DNA of 64,000 bases from Polyangia bacterium (GTDB taxonomy: Bacteria > Myxococcota_A > Polyangia > Fen-1088). Positions 8,770 to 18,378 of the stretch are shown piece by piece. The notes beneath the pieces were generated by a model. That model was not told the DNA's origin. It did not search any database and was given only the letters and a program-made list of their open reading frames with translations. Position 1 is the first letter of the stretch, and the number at the start of each line of letters is the position of its first letter. The stretch is from NCBI GenBank assembly GCA_036268875.1, contig DATATI010000091.1, positions 201,513 to 265,512 on the forward strand, given 5' to 3'. The position numbers and the translations under genes were made by a program.

Positions 8770-10089
8770 ATGCGAAAAATATTCACACCGGTTCCGCGCC
8801 CTGGTTCTGCTACAGCGGAGGCGATGGCTCGCGTGGCGGCGCCGAACGAGATCAATCTTCCCTGGCTGGTCAGGCTGCGCTGGGGCGCGGTGGCCGGACA
8901 GTTGATCACCATCGGCGTGGTGAAGCTGGGCCTGGACGTGCCGCTACCGGTGGCGCCGTTGCTGGCGCTGGTCGGCGTGGAGGCGGCCAGCAACGCCGGC
9001 TGGGCTTTGCGTCGCTCGCCGGCCGGTGTGCGCGACTGGTGGCTGGGCGCCACCATGGTGCTGGACGTACTGGTGTTCAGCGGCCTGCTGTTCTTTACCG
9101 GCGGGCCGGTCAATCCATTCAGTTTTTTGTATTTGGTTCCGATCGCGTTGGCGGCGGTGATTCTCAACACCGCCTGGACCTGGGCGCTGGTGCTCTTGTC
9201 TCTGGCCTGTTCGGCCGTGCTGTTCGCCTGGCATCGCCCGCTGGAATTGGGTGATTCTCACGCCGAGCACATGACGTTGCACTTGCGCGGCATGTGGGTG
9301 GCGTTCGGGGTGGGCGCGGCGTTCATCGTGTATTTCCTGCGCCGCATTCGGCGCGCGCTGGCCGAGCGCGAGGAGGAGCTGGCGGGCTCGCGCAATCTGG
9401 CCGCCCGTCAAGAAAAGCTGGCCGCGCTGGCCACCATGGCGGCGGGCGCCGCGCACGAGCTGGCGACGCCGCTGGCGACGATCGCTCTGGTGGCCAAGGA
9501 GCTCGAGCGCCACGCCGTCCAAGCGGTGGCGGCCGGCCCGGTGATTGAAGACGTGCGGCTGGTGCGCAGCCAGGTTGATCGCTGCCGCGACATTCTGACT
9601 CGCATGAGTGTCGACGCCGGCGAAGCGATGGGAGAGAGCTTCGTGGCGTCCGCGGTGGGCACGCTGCTCTCGCGATCGTTGGAAGGACTGTCGGGCGCGG
9701 CGCAGATCCAGACGTCGATTGATCCCCGCCTGTCGGACATCAGGCTGCGCGTGCCGGAGCGGGCGCTGGCCGAAGCGATTCGCGGCGTGCTGAAGAACGC
9801 TCAGGACGCTTCGCCCTCGGGCGCGTCGCCCCGGGTGACCGTGCGGCGCGTGGACGACGTGGTCCAGTTCGTGGTCGCCGATCGCGGTCCGGGGATCGCG
9901 CCGGAGATCTTGCGGCGTATCGGCGAGCCGTTCTTCACCACCAAGCCGCCGGGGCAGGGGATGGGCCTGGGCGTCTTTCTCGCGCGCACCGTCGTCGAGC
10001 GATTGGGCGGCGATCTGCAGCTGCGATCGGAGGCCGGCACCGGCACCGTCGCCACCATCGTTGTTCCCATCGGTCCGGAGCTGACGTGA
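8770..10089 (+). CDS. regB: Redox-sensing histidine kinase, RegB/PrrB type
   Basis: 439 aa, close to RegB length. The six-helix membrane domain contains GGPVNPF (111-117), matching the GGxxNPF quinone-site motif of RegB/PrrB. The phospho-acceptor His229 lies in GAAHELATPL. Cys272, 43 residues later in QVDRCRDIL, matches the redox box Cys of RegB (Cys265 in Rhodobacter). The ATPase region ends with FFTTKPPGQGMGLGVF. By family knowledge the kinase reads quinone pool and Cys redox state and phosphorylates RegA. The start is ATG 8770; ATG 8824 is an alternative with a GGAGG only 2 bases away. Its stop overlaps the response-regulator start (GTGA). Confidence 0.9.
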   Translation: MRKIFTPVPRPGSATAEAMARVAAPNEINLPWLVRLRWGAVAGQLITIGVVKLGLDVPLPVAPLLALVGVEAASNAGWALRRSPAGVRDWWLGATMVLDVLVFSGLLFFTGGPVNPFSFLYLVPIALAAVILNTAWTWALVLLSLACSAVLFAWHRPLELGDSHAEHMTLHLRGMWVAFGVGAAFIVYFLRRIRRALAEREEELAGSRNLAARQEKLAALATMAAGAAHELATPLATIALVAKELERHAVQAVAAGPVIEDVRLVRSQVDRCRDILTRMSVDAGEAMGESFVASAVGTLLSRSLEGLSGAAQIQTSIDPRLSDIRLRVPERALAEAIRGVLKNAQDASPSGASPRVTVRRVDDVVQFVVADRGPGIAPEILRRIGEPFFTTKPPGQGMGLGVFLARTVVERLGGDLQLRSEAGTGTVATIVVPIGPELT

Positions 10090-10643
10090 CCGGCGGCAGT
10101 GTCGGCGCGGCGCGCGCCATCCTGCTGGTCGACGACGATGAGATCTTTCGCGAACGCCTGGCTCGCGCACTGCGCGAGCGCGGCTACGACGTCGTCACCG
10201 CCACCGCACACGAGGCGGCGCTGCGGGCGGCGCAGGGGCGGCGTTTTGACTTCGCGGTGGTGGACCTGAAAATGCCGGGGCCGTCGGGCCTGGACGTGGT
10301 TCGCGACTTGAGAGCGGTCAGCGACGTTACCCGGGTGGTGATGCTGACCGGGTACGGCAGCATCCCTTCCACAGTCGAGGCGTTGCGCCGTGGGGCGCAC
10401 GACTATCTCTGCAAGCCGGTCGACGCCGACGACATCATCGCCGCGCTGGAGAGCGAGCAGCGACCGCCCGGGCCGGCGTCCGACACGCCACCGCCGGCGC
10501 CCAGCCTGGCCCGCGCCGAGTGGGAGCACATCAACCGCGTCCTCGGCGATTGTGGCGGCAACGTCTCGCAGGCGGCCCGCCGTCTGGGGATCGCGCGGCG
10601 GACGCTGCAGCTCAAACTGAAAAAATATCCGCCCCGGCAATAG
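10086..10643 (+). CDS. regA: Response regulator, RegA/PrrA/ActR type
   Basis: 185 aa from GTG 10086, overlapping the kinase stop by four bases. The receiver domain has the acidic pair in LLVDDDE, phospho-acceptor Asp60 in VVDLKMPG, Thr in MLTGYG and Lys in CKPVD. After a short Pro-rich linker comes a Fis-type helix-turn-helix, GGNVSQAARRLGIARRTLQLKL, closely resembling RegA/PrrA output domains. The linker is Pro-rich as in RegA. By family function it controls respiration, redox and carbon genes in response to oxygen. Cognate to the upstream kinase. Confidence 0.92.
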   Translation: MTGGSVGAARAILLVDDDEIFRERLARALRERGYDVVTATAHEAALRAAQGRRFDFAVVDLKMPGPSGLDVVRDLRAVSDVTRVVMLTGYGSIPSTVEALRRGAHDYLCKPVDADDIIAALESEQRPPGPASDTPPPAPSLARAEWEHINRVLGDCGGNVSQAARRLGIARRTLQLKLKKYPPRQ

Positions 10644-10674
10644 AACAAGCCGGGAGGCCGACCGACGCTGGAAG

Positions 10675-11202
10675 CTAGCGGCGCTTCTTGGCGGCTTTTT
10701 TCTTGGGGACTGGTTTGGCTTTTTTCGCGGCGGCCTTTTTCGGCGCGGCGGCTTTGCTCTTGGCCTTCAACTTGGCCTTGGGCTTGGTTTTCGCCTTCGA
10801 CGCGGACGCCTTGGCCACGGCTTTTGCTTTGGCCGGCGCGGTGGGATCTTCGTGGCAGACGGCTTCGATGTTGTTGCCGTCGAGATCGAAGGCGAACGAC
10901 GCGTAGTAATGCGGATGGTACTCGGGACGCGCTCCCGGGCTGCCGTTGTCGGTGCCGCCCGCGGCGAGAGCGGCGGCGTGAAAGGCATCCACCTGCGCCC
11001 GCGAGCAAGCGAGGGCGACGTGCGAGGGACCGATCGGCTGCTCCGTCTTGGTCAGCCAGAAATCCGGTTTCCCTCCTTGGCCGAGGCCGATGGCCTCTGG
11101 ATACTCGGCGATCACCTGGTAGCCGATGGCGGCCAGCGCCGGCTTGTAGAAGCCCAGCGCTCGCCCGATGTCCGAAACGCGCAAGCTGACGTGGTCGACC
11201 AT
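10675..11202 (-). CDS. VOC (glyoxalase/bleomycin-resistance) domain with lysine-rich C-terminal tail
   Basis: 175 aa. Residues 1-121 form a VOC fold: it opens VDHVSLRVSDIGRALGFY and ends FDLDGNNIEAVCHE, with His4 and the terminal Glu in the usual metal-ligand positions. From about 122 to the end the protein is a low-complexity Lys/Ala/Pro tail of about 54 residues (AKAKAVAKAS, PKKAAAKKAK) like histone-H1-type or nucleoid tails, most unusual for this family. The tail may tether the enzyme to DNA, RNA or polyphosphate. It is convergent with regA. Substrate of the VOC domain unknown. Confidence 0.85.
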   Translation of the reverse strand: MVDHVSLRVSDIGRALGFYKPALAAIGYQVIAEYPEAIGLGQGGKPDFWLTKTEQPIGPSHVALACSRAQVDAFHAAALAAGGTDNGSPGARPEYHPHYYASFAFDLDGNNIEAVCHEDPTAPAKAKAVAKASASKAKTKPKAKLKAKSKAAAPKKAAAKKAKPVPKKKAAKKRR

Positions 11203-11270
11203 GGGCGAAACCTATCACAGTCTGGCGCCGCCCGATCCAGTGGGCGCGACGACGATACCGGCGGGCCCGC

Positions 11271-12260
11271 TTACAACTTGACGGCGCGAAGCAGGGCGTA
11301 GACGGCGGCCGCGACGATGGCCGCCGATTGGATGGTGAACACCCAGGCCCAGACGATGCGCAGGGCCACGCCCCAGCGCACGCCGGCCGGATTGTTCACC
11401 AGCCCCACGCCGACGATGCCGCCGGTGATGGTGTGCGTGGTCGAGACCGGCACGCCCAGCGCGCTGGCCACAAACAGCATCGACGCGGCGCCGGTCTCGG
11501 CGCAGAAGCCGCCGAACGGCTTCAGCTTGGTCAGGCGCATACCCATGGTGCGAACGATGCGCCAGCCCCCGGACAGGGTCCCGAGGCCCATGGCCAGCGA
11601 GCAGGTCACCACCACCCACCACGGCACCTCGGCGGTGCTGGCGAGATAACCCTTGGCGACCAGCAACGCCATGATGATGCCCATGGTCTTCTGAGCGTCG
11701 TTGCCGCCGTGACCCAGGCTGAACAACGCCGCCGACAGGAACTGCAGCCGGCGAAACCAGCGGTCGACTTTGCCCGGGGTTTGCCGGCGCAAAAGCCAGG
11801 CTACCAGCACCATCATCGCGCCGCCCAGGACCAGGCCCAGCACCGGAGACAGGACGATGAACAAGGCGACCTTGGTGACGCCGTTAACGTTGATCACCGA
11901 CAGGCCGCTCTTGGTGACGCCCGCGCCGATGAGACCGCCCACGAGAGCGTGTGACGAGCTGGACGGCAACCCGTACCACCAGGTGATCAAGTTCCAGATG
12001 ATCGCCCCGGACAGCGCCGCCAGCAGCACGGAGTCGTCGATGATCCGCGGGTCGATGATCCCTTTGCCGATAGTGTGGGCCACGTGCAGCGGAAAGATCA
12101 CGAAGGCGATGAAGTTGAAGAACGCCGCCCAGGCCACCGCCCAGCGCGGCGTCAACACCCGGGTCGAGACGATGGTGGCGATCGAGTTCGCCGCATCGTG
12201 AAACCCGTTGATATAGTCAAAGACCAGCGCGACCAGAACGATGGCGACAACGACAGCCAT
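11271..12260 (-). CDS. pit: Low-affinity inorganic phosphate transporter, PiT family
   Basis: 329 aa from ATG 12260, with AGGAG 8 bases upstream overlapping the stop of the DUF47 gene. About ten hydrophobic helices. The two family repeats are visible: VFDYINGFHDAANSIAT in the N-terminal half and SLGHGGNDAQKTMG in the C-terminal half, plus the paired GLPSSSSHALVGG and GVPVSTTHTITGG segments. Imports phosphate, probably as a metal-phosphate complex, driven by proton or sodium. Translationally coupled behind the DUF47 gene, a pairing widespread in bacteria. Confidence 0.95.
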   Translation of the reverse strand: MAVVVAIVLVALVFDYINGFHDAANSIATIVSTRVLTPRWAVAWAAFFNFIAFVIFPLHVAHTIGKGIIDPRIIDDSVLLAALSGAIIWNLITWWYGLPSSSSHALVGGLIGAGVTKSGLSVINVNGVTKVALFIVLSPVLGLVLGGAMMVLVAWLLRRQTPGKVDRWFRRLQFLSAALFSLGHGGNDAQKTMGIIMALLVAKGYLASTAEVPWWVVVTCSLAMGLGTLSGGWRIVRTMGMRLTKLKPFGGFCAETGAASMLFVASALGVPVSTTHTITGGIVGVGLVNNPAGVRWGVALRIVWAWVFTIQSAAIVAAAVYALLRAVKL

Positions 12261-12271
12261 GGGGATCGCTC

Positions 12272-12892
12272 CTAGGTGTTCTCGAGGACGACGCCCTCGA
12301 TGATGTTGGCGACGTCTTCGCAGCGATCGGTGGCGGATTCCAGGGTCTCGTACAGCTCTTTCCACTTGATGACGGCGATCGGATCGCGCTCTTCGCGGAA
12401 CAGCCGGGCCAGGGCGCTGCGCAGGATCTTGTCAGCGACGTTCTCCAGGCGGTTGATCTCGATGCAGTGATCGAGAATGCCGCTCGGGTGGTGCAGGTCG
12501 CGGATGCCGGACACCGCGCCCAGCACGTGCTCGGCGCTGGTGACCAGGCAGCGCGCCAGATCGCCGAGCTCGCGGGTCATGGTGTGGATCTCGTACAGCG
12601 AAAGGCGATCGGCCGCCGCCTCGACCAGGTCCATGATGTCATCCATCTTGCTGATCAGCGTGTAGATGTCGTTGCGATCGATGGGGGTGATGAACGTGCG
12701 GTGCAGACCTTCGACCACCGCGTGGGTGATCTCGTCGCACTCGTTTTCGATCTGGCTGATGCGCGCGGCTTGCGATTCCAGATCGCCCGGCGCTTCGACC
12801 ATGGCCAGGAACGCCTTGCAGCCTTCAACCGTCTTTTTGCCTTGCTGCTCGAACTGGGCAAAGAAAGACCGATCATTGGGAAGCAACCTCAT
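12272..12892 (-). CDS. DUF47 / PhoU-like phosphate transport accessory protein
   Basis: 206 aa, all-helical, with two PhoU-like halves: ENECDEITHAVVEGLHRTFITPIDRNDIY is the DUF47 signature with its acidic E-x3-D type clusters that bind iron clusters in PhoU, repeated as NRLENVADKILR and ESATDRCEDVANIIE. Family members modulate the adjacent Pit transporter. The gene directly precedes pit with an 11-bp gap, and the pit ribosome-binding site lies over the stop codon, so coupling is expected. It is divergent from the PhoR-like kinase 116 bp away. Confidence 0.92.
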   Translation of the reverse strand: MRLLPNDRSFFAQFEQQGKKTVEGCKAFLAMVEAPGDLESQAARISQIENECDEITHAVVEGLHRTFITPIDRNDIYTLISKMDDIMDLVEAAADRLSLYEIHTMTRELGDLARCLVTSAEHVLGAVSGIRDLHHPSGILDHCIEINRLENVADKILRSALARLFREERDPIAVIKWKELYETLESATDRCEDVANIIEGVVLENT

Positions 12893-12972
12893 GGCGCGCG
12901 TGTATATCCGACCTTCCGCGCTGGTTCAATGAAGCCCGCGCGGTGGTCGTTCGCGCGGCGGCTTCGTGATAA

Positions 12973-12994
12973 GACCCGAATCGGAGGTCGGGTC
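12973..12994. promoter_or_regulatory. Inverted repeat in the pit/phoR divergent region
   Basis: GACCCGA, 8-bp spacer, TCGGGTC, ending 14 bp before the phoR-like ATG. A longer imperfect hairpin (GAAGCC...GGCTTC arms, about 12932-12968) lies just upstream. No canonical Pho box was recognised in this 116-bp gap. Either element could be an operator or a 5'-UTR structure. Confidence 0.3.
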
Positions 12995-13008
12995 CACCGC
13001 ACGCGCGC

Positions 13009-14892
13009 ATGAAGCTGGACGTCAGAGCCAAGCTTTTCTTTGTTTCGCTGGGGCTGATGGCTCTGTCGGTGCTGGCGGCGGAGATGACTTTGCGGCCGGC
13101 GATCGAGAATAACCTGGTCGATCGCATCCGCGCTGATCTCTTCGTGCGCCTGGCGTTGGTTCAGCGCGCCGGCGAGAAGCAGACCACCGTCGATCCCGCC
13201 AGCTGGGACAAGCTGGCCGACGAGCTGGGTAGCCGGGCGTCCGGCCGGGTCACCTTCATCGCCGGTGATGGGCGCGTGCTCGGCGACTCCGAGGTGCCCT
13301 TCGACGGCCTGGCCTCGCTGGAGAACCACAAGGAGCGACCCGAGGTCAGCGGCGCGCTGGCCGGCGAGCCGCTGTCGGCCATGCGGCTGTCCGCCACGGT
13401 TCACCAGCGTCTGATGTACGCGGCGGTGCCGTTGCGCCTGCCCGATGGGACCATCGGCGCCGCCCGATTGGCGGTGCCGCTGGAAGAGGTCGACGCGGCG
13501 GTGCGCCGGCTGCGCGGACTGCTGGGCGTGGCGCTCCTGGTCGCGCTGCTGGTGGCGGTGCTGATGTCGACGGTGGCGGCGCAATGGCTGTCGCGGCCGT
13601 TGCGGCAGATGACCGAGACCGCGCGGCGCATGTCCAGCGGAGATCTGACCGTGCGCACGCGCATCGGCGGCGCCGATCAGGTCGCCGAGCTGGCGCGCGC
13701 GCTGGACGGCCTGGCCGGCAGCCTGTCGCGCACGCTGGGCGAGCTCAAAGCCGAGCGCGATCTGCTGGGCGGCATCCTCGAGTCGATGCGCGAGGGCGTG
13801 CTGGTGCTGGACGCCGGCCAGCGCATCCTGCTGGTCAATCCCGCCCTGCGCAGCATGTTGCTTCTGGGCAGCGACGTGGGCGGCAAAGCGCCGCTCGAGC
13901 TGGTGCGCAACGCCGAGCTGCAAACGCTGCTGGACGAATCGTTCGGTCAAGGGGCATCGACCGCGGGCGAGATCGGGATCGGCGGGTTGAAACCGCGCCG
14001 CCTGCTGGTGCACGTGACGCCCCTGGCGCCGGAGGGCGAGCAGCGCGGGGGCCTGCTGGCGGTGTTCGTCGACGTCACTGATATCCGGCGCCTCGAGACC
14101 TTGCGGCGCGACTTCGTGGCCAATGTTTCGCACGAGCTGCGCACGCCGGTGGCGGCGGTGTGCTCGGCGGTAGAGACGTTGCGCCATACGATATCGCGCG
14201 ATCCGGCGGTGAGCGCGCGCTTCATCGACATGATCGATCGCAACGCCCAGCGCCTGCGTGATCTGCTGGAAGATCTGCTCAGCCTGTCGCGCATCGAATC
14301 CCGCGAGTACCGGCCCGAGCTGGCGCCCCTGGCGGTGACCCAGTCCGCCGATCAGGTGCTGGCCATGCTGCGCGAACGAATCGAACGGCGCCGGCTGCGG
14401 GTGGCGGTGGATATCCCGCCCGGATTGCCGTCGGTGCTGGCCGATCCGCGCGCCGTCGAGCAGATCCTCACCAACCTGGTCGACAACGCCATCAAATATT
14501 GTCCCAACGCCACGCTGACCGTGCGCGCCGCCGTCGTCGGAACGCGGGTCCGGGTCTCGGTGGTGGACACCGGCCCCGGCGTCGAGCCGCGCCACATCCC
14601 CCGGCTGTTCGAAAGGTTCTATCGTGTCGACGCCGGCCGTTCGCGCGACACCGGCGGCACCGGCCTGGGCCTGTCGATCGTCAAGCACCTGGTCGAGGCG
14701 ATGAACGGCAGCGTGGGCGTGGACAGCGCGCCGGCCGCCGGCAGCACGTTCTGGTTCGAACTTCCCATCGCCCCGGTGGGCGGCGTGGCCGCCCGCGCGC
14801 CGAACGACGAACACGATGGACCGGAAAGCGGCGATCTTTCGCCCGACAGTGCAGCCGACGACAGTGACAGTGACAGCGCCGCCGAGGGTTAA
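13009..14892 (+). CDS. phoR: PhoR-like sensor histidine kinase (TM-sensor-HAMP-PAS-HisKA-HATPase)
   Basis: 627 aa. One TM helix lies near residues 8-28, an extracytoplasmic sensor to about 160, a second TM at 165-190, HAMP (PLRQMTETARRMSSGDL), PAS (ILESMREGVLVLDAGQRILLVN), then HisKA with His375 in FVANVSHELRTP. The ATPase has the N box NLVDNAIKY, G1 DTGPG and G2 GTGLGLSIVKHLVE. The last 35 residues are an acidic Asp/Ser tail. PhoR-type kinases sense phosphate limitation through Pst/PhoU, and the divergent phosphate genes fit that. No PhoB-type regulator is adjacent, so the partner must lie elsewhere. Confidence 0.85.
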   Translation: MKLDVRAKLFFVSLGLMALSVLAAEMTLRPAIENNLVDRIRADLFVRLALVQRAGEKQTTVDPASWDKLADELGSRASGRVTFIAGDGRVLGDSEVPFDGLASLENHKERPEVSGALAGEPLSAMRLSATVHQRLMYAAVPLRLPDGTIGAARLAVPLEEVDAAVRRLRGLLGVALLVALLVAVLMSTVAAQWLSRPLRQMTETARRMSSGDLTVRTRIGGADQVAELARALDGLAGSLSRTLGELKAERDLLGGILESMREGVLVLDAGQRILLVNPALRSMLLLGSDVGGKAPLELVRNAELQTLLDESFGQGASTAGEIGIGGLKPRRLLVHVTPLAPEGEQRGGLLAVFVDVTDIRRLETLRRDFVANVSHELRTPVAAVCSAVETLRHTISRDPAVSARFIDMIDRNAQRLRDLLEDLLSLSRIESREYRPELAPLAVTQSADQVLAMLRERIERRRLRVAVDIPPGLPSVLADPRAVEQILTNLVDNAIKYCPNATLTVRAAVVGTRVRVSVVDTGPGVEPRHIPRLFERFYRVDAGRSRDTGGTGLGLSIVKHLVEAMNGSVGVDSAPAAGSTFWFELPIAPVGGVAARAPNDEHDGPESGDLSPDSAADDSDSDSAAEG

Positions 14893-14904
14893 GGCGCGCT
14901 TGAC

Positions 14905-15591
14905 CTAATCGGCGCGCAGGGGACGTTCGCCGTGTTCGGCGATTGACTCGCGCAGGGCCACGTACGCCCGGTGGGCGCGCAGCTTGACGGCGTTCACCGT
15001 GGTGCCCATGACCTTGGCGGCCTCGCGCAACGACAGGCCGTCCTGTTTGATCAGCTCGAAGGTGGTGCGCTGCGCTTTCGGCAGCTGGGAAAGCTGGCGC
15101 TCCAACGCCTCGGCCACCCGCTTCGAGTGCAAGAGCTCGTCGGACGCTGGCTCGGTCAGCGGATCCAGCGCGGACAGGCAGTCGCTGGCTTCTGTCTCGC
15201 GTTTGCGACGGCGAATGCTGTCGATCAGCAGCCGACGGGCGATGGCGAATGCCCACGGTGTGACGTCGGCTCCCAGCAGGAAACGCCCGCGCGAGCAATG
15301 AATCTGCAGCATGGTTTGCTGCAACAGATCCTCGGCGCGCCCGCGATCGCGGGTCTGGCGCAAGAGATAGCGATAAAGCCGCGGCGCCAGTTGGCCATAG
15401 AGATCGGCGAACGCTTGGTCCTCTCCCACGGCGTACCGATCCATGGCCCGATTGGCGCTGGCCGCGCCCGGACGCGCGAGCCCGATCGGCGCGTCGACGG
15501 ACCAGCGGTTGGTAGCGCCCGGAGACGCCCAATGGTGCGAAGGAGCGAAATGACGATCGCGAGGATGAAGCGGAGTTTTGGCGGAGATCAT
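14905..15591 (-). CDS. ECF-family RNA polymerase sigma factor
   Basis: 228 aa. Region sigma2 is FADLYGQLAPRLYRYLLRQTRD through AEDLLQQTMLQIH and PWAFAIARRLLIDSIRRR. Region sigma4 is LSQLPKAQRTTFELIKQDGLSLREAAKVMGTTVNAVKLRAHRAYVALR, with the helix-turn-helix at the end. The first 48 residues are an atypical His/Pro-rich extension; ATG for MDRYAVGEDQAF, about 49 codons in, is an alternative start. No anti-sigma factor is beside it, so control may come through the extension or from elsewhere. Convergent with the PhoR-like gene, 12 bp apart. Confidence 0.88.
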   Translation of the reverse strand: MISAKTPLHPRDRHFAPSHHWASPGATNRWSVDAPIGLARPGAASANRAMDRYAVGEDQAFADLYGQLAPRLYRYLLRQTRDRGRAEDLLQQTMLQIHCSRGRFLLGADVTPWAFAIARRLLIDSIRRRKRETEASDCLSALDPLTEPASDELLHSKRVAEALERQLSQLPKAQRTTFELIKQDGLSLREAAKVMGTTVNAVKLRAHRAYVALRESIAEHGERPLRAD

Positions 15592-15891
15592 CGGTTGCCT
15601 GGCCTTTCGGTGCGACGTGCGTGCCTATCGGGTAGGCAAATGCACCTCGTGTGCCGCCGGCAGATGTGGGTCCCTTCGCGGACTCCGGTCGGGCCGCCGT
15701 GCTGGTATTGGCACGATCGTCGATGACCATCGTGTCGCCGCCGGCATACTTGTGCCGGATCAAGCGCGAACAGATTGCTCGCTGTGTCGGTCCAGCACGG
15801 CGCCGCACCCCCGGCCTGGTCCTTGCTCCGATCCTGTGAGACAGTGACAATTGTATCTAGTGATGCGTACCTGGAGAGGACCCCGATCCCG
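15592..15891. other. 300-bp divergent intergenic region
   Basis: Between the divergent sigma-factor and FHA-sigma54 regulator genes. No convincing gene. Two short perfect hairpins occur: TGCCTA/TAGGCA at 15622-15638 and CCGGCA/TGCCGG at 15741-15758. Promoters for both neighbours must be here. Part of the 3' portion would be coding if the regulator starts at TTG 15775 or GTG 15844. Confidence 0.4.
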
Positions 15892-17337
<1,446 letters not shown>

Positions 17338-17416
17338 GCCAGGCCGGAAAATGTTGGGGTCGGCCGGCGTCGGTATTACTGTTGGAGGACCCGAGTGGCT
17401 GCGGGCCGGAGAGGCC

Positions 17417-18343
17417 ATGGCGTCAACGTTCGCGACCTTTGTGTCTCATCTTTTCGTCGCGGCCGCCGCGGTGACGGCCGGCTGTGGCTCGTCGGTGAAT
17501 AATCCCTTCGACGGCGGCGGCGTCATCGTCGACGGTGGGCCGCGCGGCTTCGTGAAGACCGAAGCGGGCGGGTTCGAACTGGGCGCGGGGTTCGACGGCG
17601 AGCCGAACGCCGTCGCCGATCCCGGCATCAGAGTCGGCCGGGCGGGCGGCACCTGTCACCAGTTGCTGGGTGTGGTGCGCGACTTCAAGGGACGAAACGA
17701 AGTCAACGGCCACCCGGACTTTGAATCGTATACCGGCAGCGGCGTGACCCCCGGGCTGATCGGCAGCACGCTCGGCGCCGATCACAAGCCGATCTATGCC
17801 TCGCGGTGCGAAGCCGGTGCTGCCCACAACAGCACCTGCCCATACGGGCAACAGACCACCAGCAAGGCGGCGTTCGACCAGTGGTACCGGGGCACGCCCG
17901 GGGTGAACAAGCAGTTCTTTCTGGCGCTGACCTTCGACCAGCTGACCTCGGGGATCTCCACCTTCCAAAGTCAGCATTTTTTCCCGCTCGATGGCCAGGG
18001 CTGGGGCACCAGCGGCCTGGACGACAACGGCTTTGAACACAACTTCGGCTTCACCACCGAACTGCACACCACTTTCACTTACGGCGGCGGCGAGACGTTC
18101 ACCTTCAGCGGCGACGACGATCTGTGGGTGTTCATCAACGGTCACCTGGCGATCGATCTGGGCGGCCTGCACCTGGTGCTCAGCCGGACCGTCTCGCTGG
18201 ACGCCAGCGCGTCGGCGCTGGGAATCAGCAAAGGCAGCAATTACCCGTTGGATCTTTTCCACGCCGAACGCCACACCAACGGCTCGCACTTTCGCGTCGA
18301 CACCAACTTTGTCTTCGTCGACTGCGGCGTGATCATTCCATAG
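17417..18343 (+). CDS. Fibro-slime domain lipoprotein
   Basis: 308 aa from ATG 17417 with an upstream GAGAGG; the leader ends at lipobox TAGC. After a Gly/Asp-rich linker, residues about 85-305 match the fibro-slime (TIGR02148-like, PA14-related) domain first seen in slime-mould and Fibrobacter surface proteins: RDFKGRNEVNGHPDFE, FFPLDGQGWG, FGFTTELHTTF and FSGDDDLWVFINGHLAIDLGG, where the DDD cluster is the likely Ca/carbohydrate site. Probable cell-surface adhesin or carbohydrate-binding protein. The AP-fold gene follows 35 bp downstream on the same strand. Confidence 0.88.
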   Translation: MASTFATFVSHLFVAAAAVTAGCGSSVNNPFDGGGVIVDGGPRGFVKTEAGGFELGAGFDGEPNAVADPGIRVGRAGGTCHQLLGVVRDFKGRNEVNGHPDFESYTGSGVTPGLIGSTLGADHKPIYASRCEAGAAHNSTCPYGQQTTSKAAFDQWYRGTPGVNKQFFLALTFDQLTSGISTFQSQHFFPLDGQGWGTSGLDDNGFEHNFGFTTELHTTFTYGGGETFTFSGDDDLWVFINGHLAIDLGGLHLVLSRTVSLDASASALGISKGSNYPLDLFHAERHTNGSHFRVDTNFVFVDCGVIIP

Positions 18344-18378
18344 CCGACCATCGCCAAGCTCGGTAGGCTGCCCGGGTG

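Noticed and set aside
12889-14814. 641-codon minus-strand open frame opposite the PhoR-like kinase
   Set aside because: A typical high-GC mirror frame of a real gene; the plus strand encodes all kinase motifs.
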